NCBI GenBank assembly: GCA_012931725.1
Contig: CM022947.1
Coordinates: 26,381,746 to 26,445,745 of the forward strand
DNA: 64,000 bases
Reading direction: 5' to 3'
Source: Litsea cubeba
Taxonomy: Eukaryota; Streptophyta; Magnoliopsida; Laurales; Lauraceae
Part shown: one piece after another, positions 58,331-64,000 of the stretch
Layout: every line of letters starts with the position of its first letter
How positions within the stretch are numbered: the stretch's first letter is position 1
The notes under the pieces: model-generated
Database searches by the model: none
What the model was told of the DNA's origin: nothing
The model's input: the letters and a program-made list of their open reading frames with translations, nothing else
Position numbers and translations under genes: made by a program

Positions 58331-58477
58331 GTGATTCAAGGACTATGGACTTCTGCCGTCTACGGTGCAAGGGTGATGGGCCCACTATATCTTGTGAATG
58401 GATAATGAGTCTGCAAGTTTCTCCATTTGTACCATTTGATTATCCCCCTCATAATCATCTTTGCAAAAAAAAATTAA
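58331..58477. repeat. 257-bp tandem repeat, unit A (left part)
   Basis: The sequence from TGATTCAAGG-ACTATGG onward matches 62104 and 62361. The unit is split by the MULE and continues at 61991. Confidence 0.88.
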
Positions 58478-58520
58478 GGGGAGTTCTGTTGGCACCACGT
58501 TTTTTGCTATTCTCACCGCA
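58478..58520. repeat. Left terminal inverted repeat
   Basis: It pairs with 61939-61981. The outer 22 bp match except one base; the inner part matches in the CACCGCA block. Confidence 0.88.
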
Positions 58521-58991
58521 TTTCTCTCCACACAAATGTACAAAATAGGTTTTTTAACAGTTTTTTCTCTTTGCGCCGATCAATATACCGAAAACACCCC
58601 TTTCATTTACAACTCATCTCATCAATTCTCTTCTCTTCCCACACATCTTCACCATCGTTTTCTCTCCTTTCTATTGAAACTTTCATAAGAGAAACTCTTC
58701 TTCTATCCATTTTGACCCACATTCTGGCTGGAAGATTAGCTCAGTGAAAGGATACAAGCACATAAGGAAGAAAGGAAGAAGCTGCTATTGTAGTCACCTC
58801 CATTTTAGTAAAAGGTATCACCTTCCTTCTTCCCCATTGTCATTATGCTATTTTCTCAAATAGGTCATTGTAGCAACTATTGTATGCATCTTAATATGTT
58901 CAAAGGGACATAGTCACACGTCTTATTCGCTCAAAAATGATTTTTCTGCACTGGTTGCAGTTGTTCAATCTTTTTTTTTCATTGTCGCGAT

Positions 58992-59189
58992 ATGTTCGGT
59001 TCTGAAACTTCGAACATTACCCAAATGTTCGAATATAAAATTTTGAACATTTAAAGAATGTTCGGATTCTAAAGTTCGTGCACTCTAGAATTGTTCGGCA
59101 CATAATGTTTGAACATTTCAGGAATGTTCGTATATTACATGCTGAACATTTCTGACTTGTTCGAACACACAGAACCGAACACTTGTAAA
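58992..59189. repeat. Left array: six 33-bp palindromic units
   Basis: Units start with (A/T)TGTTCG at 58992, 59025, 59058, 59091, 59124 and 59157, exactly 33 bp apart. Most contain a facing GAACATT about 12 bp later, so each unit is an imperfect palindrome followed by a short spacer. The array ends about 35 bp before an acceptor-like TTGCAG at 59221-59226, which precedes the ATG at 59229. Confidence 0.93.
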
Positions 59190-59228
59190 AAAATTTAATT
59201 TAATCACTCTTTTTCTAATATTGCAGAA

Positions 59229-59915
59229 ATGGATAGGCCAAGCAGTTCCAGAGTAAGGCCGACGACTTCCAATAGGAGGCGCCGTCGAATAACTGAGGAG
59301 GTTATAGGAGAACCAAGGGAACCGAAATATGATTCGGAAGGAGGCAATGAAGAAGAAGGAGCTCCTGTTGAACAACATGAAGAAGAAGCTGCTGTTGAAC
59401 AAGAAATAACTGCAGTGCCAAAAGATCGTTCTTTGCTGCCCAGTTTCAACACGCACATAGCTGCATACATTTGGCATTCATGGGTACGTATTTTTTTATT
59501 TTTCTCTTTATGTTACATAAAACTCAACGTAATTGTTACATTCTTTAATAATGTAATATTTTCGAAATGCAAGAACGGGCCCCGCTGAAGTGTTTGAGCC
59601 ATGGATAGAAAATACCACACTGGACATTGAATGAGAGCAACAGGTTCAGAGAGTTAGTGGATAGATCTAATTTGAGTCCACTCATCACAGCATCCTACCG
59701 CTCTGTTAGTGAGATTCTTGTCTCTTGTTTTGTGGAAAGGTGGCAACCTGAAACAAACACTTTCCACATGCCGTTCGGTGAAATGTCCATAAGTCTAGAT
59801 GATGTTGCCACCATACTTGGGATCCCGGTGACTGGTCGTTCTGTTGCTTATAATGGTAGAATGTCATTTCAAGATACTCATTCGCTCCTTGTTGACGCTC
59901 TGGGAGTTCATCTAA
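59229..59915 (+). pseudogene. Plant mobile domain (PMD) gene, truncated
   Basis: Exon 1 (59229-59483) encodes a basic then acidic N-terminus ending HIAAYIWHSW before a GTACGT donor. The second exon (from about 59571) continues the PMD pattern: PLKCLSHG, HWTLNESNRF, ILVSCFVERWQPETNTFHMPFGEMSISLDDVATILGIPV. It breaks off after DALGVH at the joint. The acceptor seems mutated (CAA before GAACGG where CAG is expected) and a TAG lies at 59606-59608. PMD proteins occur in the host genes MAIN/MAIL1 and in many transposons; their role in elements is unclear. The copy cannot be functional. Confidence 0.82.
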
Positions 59916-59916
59916 C
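59905..59916. other. Joint between truncated PMD gene and truncated transposase
   Basis: The plus-strand PMD reading (LGVH) and the minus-strand transposase reading (YVKESWLD) meet tail to tail here. The 3' parts of both genes are gone, which points to one internal deletion. Confidence 0.75.
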
Positions 59917-61270
59917 CAACTCTCCTTGACATACTGAAGTGCTGATGGATATGTTGTGAACTCTTGGTTTAGCTTACGCAGATGATCAATATACTCTTCT
60001 TCTGTGGAGGCATGGACCAACATATTCCAATGCAATATAAATCTATCCCACTTCTCCTTGGTCTCGAACAATTTCTTATATTTTGCTAGGACATTCTTAT
60101 TTATGTGCCATTTGCATAATAGATGCCTTGCATTAGGGAATATGGTGTTGATGGCTTTTAGTAGTGTCATTTCTCTGTCTGTGACAATAACATCAGGATG
60201 AGCATCCTCACCAATGAGAGAACGTAAAACACCCAAAGACCATGTATAGTTGACTTCGCATTCGACTTCCATGTAAGCAAAACACACAGAGAAAGTCATA
60301 TATGTTGAAGTGACTCCTACAATCTCCAATAAGGGCATGCGATACCGGTTTGTCTTGTAAGTGCAATCCATTATTAAGACATGAGGAAATGACCGCAACA
60401 ACTGTATGCTTGTTGGATGCGCCCAAACCAAATTGGTAACAATGTCACTGTCCTCATTGTTCCTGTGGCATTCAATGTACTTATGCTCTGTCAACTTTCC
60501 CATCAGTTGTTGCATCTGTGTTCTCCCACCCCGCTTAACAACTTTGTGCTTATGACGTGCATTGTAAATGGTCTTCATTGTAGTCACATTTAAGGCACTT
60601 CTTTGTTTTAATGTAACCAGAATATCTTTTAGTCGTACCATGCTCTTAGACATATCAACCATCAATTTTGTTTCCTCTTCTGTTAGTCTCCCTGCGAATG
60701 AATGACCCTCTAGATACTCTACAGCAGAGTGATTATGTACACCACATGCAACTTCTAACATCCAATCATCAAAAATGTCAAGCTTCTTGCCCTTTAATGT
60801 AAAACGGCATCCACATTTCTTCGATCTTATTTGCTTGATCTTCTTTTTAGTAGGCCCCTCGTCTTTGGTCTTACAATGCTTGAATTGGCCACTTCTCTCA
60901 CATGCTAGGACAACCCTAGCTTTTATTCCAGGCCTTGTAGCATTTGACACCTTTATGACAATGACAAAACCATTTCTTTTACCCACATCACGAGCCCAAT
61001 TCATTAATGCATCTCGGCTGTGAAATATCTAAACACATAACCATTGAATCAGACATTAGTAACACACAATATGTATATTGAAATTTTAATATAATGTCTT
61101 ACTTCTTCGGTAGTAAACACATTTGTAAAGTCCATTGAATCAGACATTAGTAACACACAATATGTTTATTGAAATTTTAATATAATGTCTTAATTCTTCG
61201 GTAGTAAACACATCTGTAAAGTCCATTACATAGGCTGACTGAACTTGGCTTTCTTCTGTGGATGGCTGCA
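59912..61270 (-). pseudogene. MULE transposase, lacking the third catalytic residue
   Basis: The main exon runs from an acceptor at 61029-61030 (IFHSRDALMNWARDVGKRNGF) down to the joint. Counting from the Met of MNWARD, a FAR1/WRKY-GCM1-type zinc finger is seen (C35, C64, C66, H90, H92; GVHNHS). The MULE catalytic core follows, with Asp at 213 (MDCTYKTN) and 276 (VTDREM) and the CKWH block at about 297-300. The region with the catalytic Glu is deleted. An upstream small exon (61103-61135, MDFTNVFTTEE) precedes a 74-bp intron. A 91-bp duplication has copied this exon end and intron, and the outer copy lost its GT donor. Confidence 0.85.
61041..61222. repeat. 91-bp tandem duplication over exon 1 and intron of the transposase
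   Basis: CCATTGAATCAGACATTAGT occurs at 61041 and 61132, and the copies are nearly identical. The copy nearer the array has AATTAAGAC where the inner one has the donor AAGTAAGAC (minus strand). Confidence 0.9.
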
Positions 61271-61293
61271 CTAAGGAAAAAGCGGTATCAGTA

Positions 61294-61491
61294 TCGTTCG
61301 GAATAATAAATCCGAACATAAATCATATGTTCGACATATAAATTCCGAACATTTATTTTATGTTCGGAAATAAAGTCTCGAACAAGACTCTTATGTTCGT
61401 ATAGAAACATTCGAACATATAGTGCATGTTCGGTATCGTTTGTCCAAACATTCCAGAAATGTTCGGACATACCAGTCCGGACAGAACGCGA
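61294..61491. repeat. Right array: six 33-bp palindromic units
   Basis: Units start with (A/T)(T/C)GTTCG at 61294, 61327, 61360, 61393, 61426 and 61459, exactly 33 bp apart. A facing CGAACAT (or CCAAACAT/GGAC) lies about 12 bp later in each. On the minus strand the array ends about 22 bp before an acceptor-like TTCCTTAG (61271-61278) that opens the transposase exon. Confidence 0.93.
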
Positions 61492-61938
61492 ACAACTACA
61501 ATACAGGACTTGAAAATTTTGACAAAAACACTAAAATACTCAACCACGCTAACCTTTTCGCTGCTAGTAGGATTAAAAGACACGATTTCTTTTTTCATTT
61601 CCTTGTCCATTGCAATATTTGGTTTGATTCAACTACAACAAAAGATTTTGATGAGAGCAAGGGGGAAAAGGAAAAAGGAAAAAGGAAGAAGGTGAACTAT
61701 AGGTGAGTGGTGCAATGCTGTAAAGAGATTGAAGGGAGGAATAATGAGAGTGAAGGAAGAAGGGAAATGTGGGGTGCAATGGGGGAATGAGAATGTGAAC
61801 CGTAAGTTATGTGTGAAGAGGGTAGAGATGAGTTATGTGTGTGAAGAGAAATATTTGATTTTCAACATGGTTTATGAGATGTCCATTTTAGTCATTTCAC
61901 GTAATGATTTTATTGTAAAAAGAAATTGGCATAATAAC

Positions 61939-61981
61939 TGCGGTGGGAAGAGAACTTTTCGTGGTGCCAATAGAACTCCCC
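61939..61981. repeat. Right terminal inverted repeat
   Basis: It is the inverted counterpart of 58478-58520 and is followed at once by the 9-bp duplication. Confidence 0.88.
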
Positions 61982-61990
61982 AAAAATTAA

Positions 61991-62595
61991 ACTATATCAA
62001 GGGAATGGCCTCCTTTGTGGGCCATACTATTATCACTTCATCTAACAACTAGAGCTTAAAATAACTTTTGAGACCCATCTAATTGAACTGTTTAAAACCA
62101 AACTGATTCAAGCACTATGGATTTATGCCGTCCACAGTGCAAGGGTGTTGGGCCCACTATATCTTGTGAATGGATCATGAGCCTACAAGTTTCTCAATTT
62201 GTACCAATTGGTTCTCCCTCTCATCATCATCTATGCACAAAAATTCAACTATAGCAATGGGATGGACTCCTGTGTGGGCCATACTATTATCACTTCATCT
62301 ACCTGCTAGAGCTTAAAATAACTTCTGAGACCCATCTAATTGAACTGTTTAAAACCAAACTGACTCAAGCACTATGGATTTATGCCATCCACAGTGCAAG
62401 GGTGTTAGGCCCACTATATCTTGTGAATGGATCATGAGCCTGCAAGTTTCTCAATTTGTACCAATTGGTTCTCCCTCTCATCATCATCTATAACTATAAC
62501 AATGGGATGGCCTCCTGTGTGGGCCATACTATGATCACTTCATCTACCTGCTAGAGCTTAAATAACTACCGAGACCCACATAAATGAACCACCAG
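61991..62595. repeat. 257-bp tandem repeat, rest of unit A and units B and C
   Basis: Units B and C start at 62104 and 62361 (TGA(T/C)TCAAGCACTATGG), 257 bp apart. Shared phrases are GGGCCCACTATATCTTGTGA and GTGTGGGCCATACTAT. Unit A, without the MULE, is about 260 bp. The array becomes degenerate after about 62580. Confidence 0.88.
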
Positions 62596-64000
62596 GAACA
62601 CTTATTTTGCACAATTACACAAGCACTAGGCAATTCCATGCTCAGAAATGGCCACAATCGCTTGCAGATGACGATGGAATGTTAGAAAATTTTTCATAAG
62701 AAAAACTCGATGATCCATGACTTAGGGGGACCCCAGTAGCCTGTACACGTTTTGGAAAAAATTAAAAACAGAGGAGATGGAATGCTGACTTGTTGACCTA
62801 TTGAACGGTTATCCGATGACATGACTTGAATCTATTACTCTATAGGACTAATAAGACATTTGAATCATCTTATTTTGGCCATACTTGAATGCATTAAAAA
62901 ATATAAATCTTAGGTTTTGTGCTCTTCTATTAGGTTCTGTGAACCTCTCTGCATGTGCATCTCATCTATATCAAGTTAATTGTTTTCTTCCATTCTTCAC
63001 ATAATAAGGTAATATATGCTATTGTTACATACAAGAATATCATAGATGAGGCATTGATATATATATTTTTTAATTTTCAGATCAACTAGAAAAGCTCCAA
63101 GAAAAAGAGGATCTAACAACTCATACTAGAAGTTGGCAAAAGACTGGATTTGTATTCCTATTTGCAAAAAAAGGAGCAACAAATAAATCATCTTCATAGA
63201 ATAAGGTAATCATTTATCCTACTTCATGCAAGAATATCAAAATATTATAATACAATATGAGGCGTTGGATTCTTATTTTTTATATTTCAATATCTACTAT
63301 CCTTTGTTGTATCTTTCTTATTGTATATTTCTAAAATTTTCATTTCATGCTTATGTTTAGGAAATAGATAAATTTATTAAATGAAAAAGGATGTATTGCC
63401 TTTCTAAATAGAACAACTTAAGGAATTGGGTAAACAGCCTAACTGCAGGCCTATGATTAATTAGAGACCCAAGCATGATATTAGGCCCACTAATTTATAT
63501 TTTGAAAATCTAGGATTTCTTTCCAAATAAAATAACTTAAGAAATTGGGTACTTGGTCTATTTGCACGCCTGTGATTAATTAGAGACCCAAGGATGAAAT
63601 TAGGCCCACTAATTTATATTTAGAAACTCTTTATTTAATATGTTTTTCCTATGAAATAAGGTAAAAGTTATTGAGCTATATTAAAAAATAATGACAAATA
63701 TATTGGGTCAAATTAAATTCAGATTTTGGGCCTTAATGATGTCAGATTTTGGGTCTAATTCAATAAATAATATTGGGTATAAACAAGGTCAAATTTTGGG
63801 CCTAAATAAGGACATATTTTGGGTCTAATTCAGGCAATATTTTTTGGGCCTAAAAAAAATATTAGGTAGATAATTACGCATGATTTTTTTAAAACTATAT
63901 TAAAACTGAAAAAAACCATAATAATAAAAAGATATATTACAAATACTGACAAAATGAATATTAATGTTAATTAATATGTTAGCATCACCAAAGGGGAGCA
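62596..64000. other. AT-rich region without a recognised gene
   Basis: It has no significant frame. It holds a roughly 119-bp two-copy repeat (63414-63640) and a low-complexity stretch with TTTTGGGCCTAA/TTGGGTCTAATTC phrases (63700-63860). Confidence 0.55.
63414..63640. repeat. 119-bp two-copy repeat
   Basis: AACTTAAG(G/A)AATTGGG occurs at 63414 and 63533. Both copies run on through GATTAATTAGAGACCCAAG and TTAGGCCCACTAATTTATAT. Confidence 0.85.

Larger units (their letters stand above)
58478..61981. mobile_element. Mutator-like DNA transposon (MULE), internally deleted
   Basis: Terminal inverted repeats of about 43 bp (GGGGAGTTCT-TTGGCACCACG ... CACCGCA) are flanked by a perfect 9-bp duplication AAAAATTAA (58469-58477 and 61982-61990), the size expected for Mutator. 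Inside are two convergent broken genes: a plant mobile domain gene on the plus strand and a MULE transposase on the minus strand, both cut at a common joint near 59905-59916. Two arrays of six 33-bp palindromic units lie about 500 bp from each end. Confidence 0.93.

Noticed and set aside
59118..59477. 119-codon minus-strand frame over the PMD exon
   Set aside because: It is antisense to a recognisable PMD exon and overlaps the 33-bp array. No independent support.

Overview
This window is nuclear DNA of a flowering plant. It contains Ty3/gypsy and Ty1/copia LTR retrotransposons of plant lineages with initiator-Met tRNA or TGGCGCC-type primer sites, a plant-type RTE LINE, a Mutator-like element (MULE) with a plant mobile domain gene, and one short spliced cysteine-rich (defensin-like) gene. 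I cannot name the species. About 85% of the bases fall in recognisable transposable elements, several nested in each other.

Layout. 1-10384: an old gypsy LTR (minus strand) split by a young Tekay/Del-type gypsy element (1254-9691, target duplication GTTAC) that has lost the centre of pol. One LTR of that element carries a 59-bp poly(A) retroposon. 10385-12580: intergenic DNA with no recognised gene. 12643-17464: a two-exon defensin-like peptide gene whose intron holds a 4.1-kb non-autonomous Tat-like element (12801-16946, duplication TGAGC). 17856-30281: a large Tat-lineage element (duplication GAAAT). Its gag-pol (minus strand) is dead, but an intact, apparently spliced antisense extra gene of 768 codons lies on the plus strand between integrase and the 3' LTR. 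30490-32230: a 5'-truncated RTE LINE. 32502-42220: an Angela/Tork-like copia element (duplication TCCCT). 43.7-57.4 kb: remains of another copia-like element (SIRE-like gag, possible long LTR), split by a very young copia element (45031-54090) whose LTRs differ by one base although its pol is riddled with stops and only gag is open. 58331-62600: a roughly 257-bp tandem repeat carrying a 3.5-kb MULE (58478-61981; 43-bp terminal inverted repeats, 9-bp duplication AAAAATTAA). 62600-64000: AT-rich DNA with short repeats.

How the parts relate. No LTR element here is demonstrably autonomous. Three look like passengers that moved with borrowed enzymes: the Tekay deletion derivative, the gag-only copia, and the intronic Tat-like element. 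The intronic element shares its primer site, LTR ends and a stretch of LTR sequence with the large Tat element, so the two look like a non-autonomous/autonomous pair.

The most unusual structure is in the MULE. Two arrays, each of exactly six 33-bp units built as imperfect palindromes (ATGTTCG ... CGAACAT), lie about 500 bp inside the two ends, each just upstream of a splice-acceptor-like site before one of its two convergent genes. I suggest they are binding arrays for an element-encoded or host factor. All positions and homologies come from reading the sequence; no database search was run.
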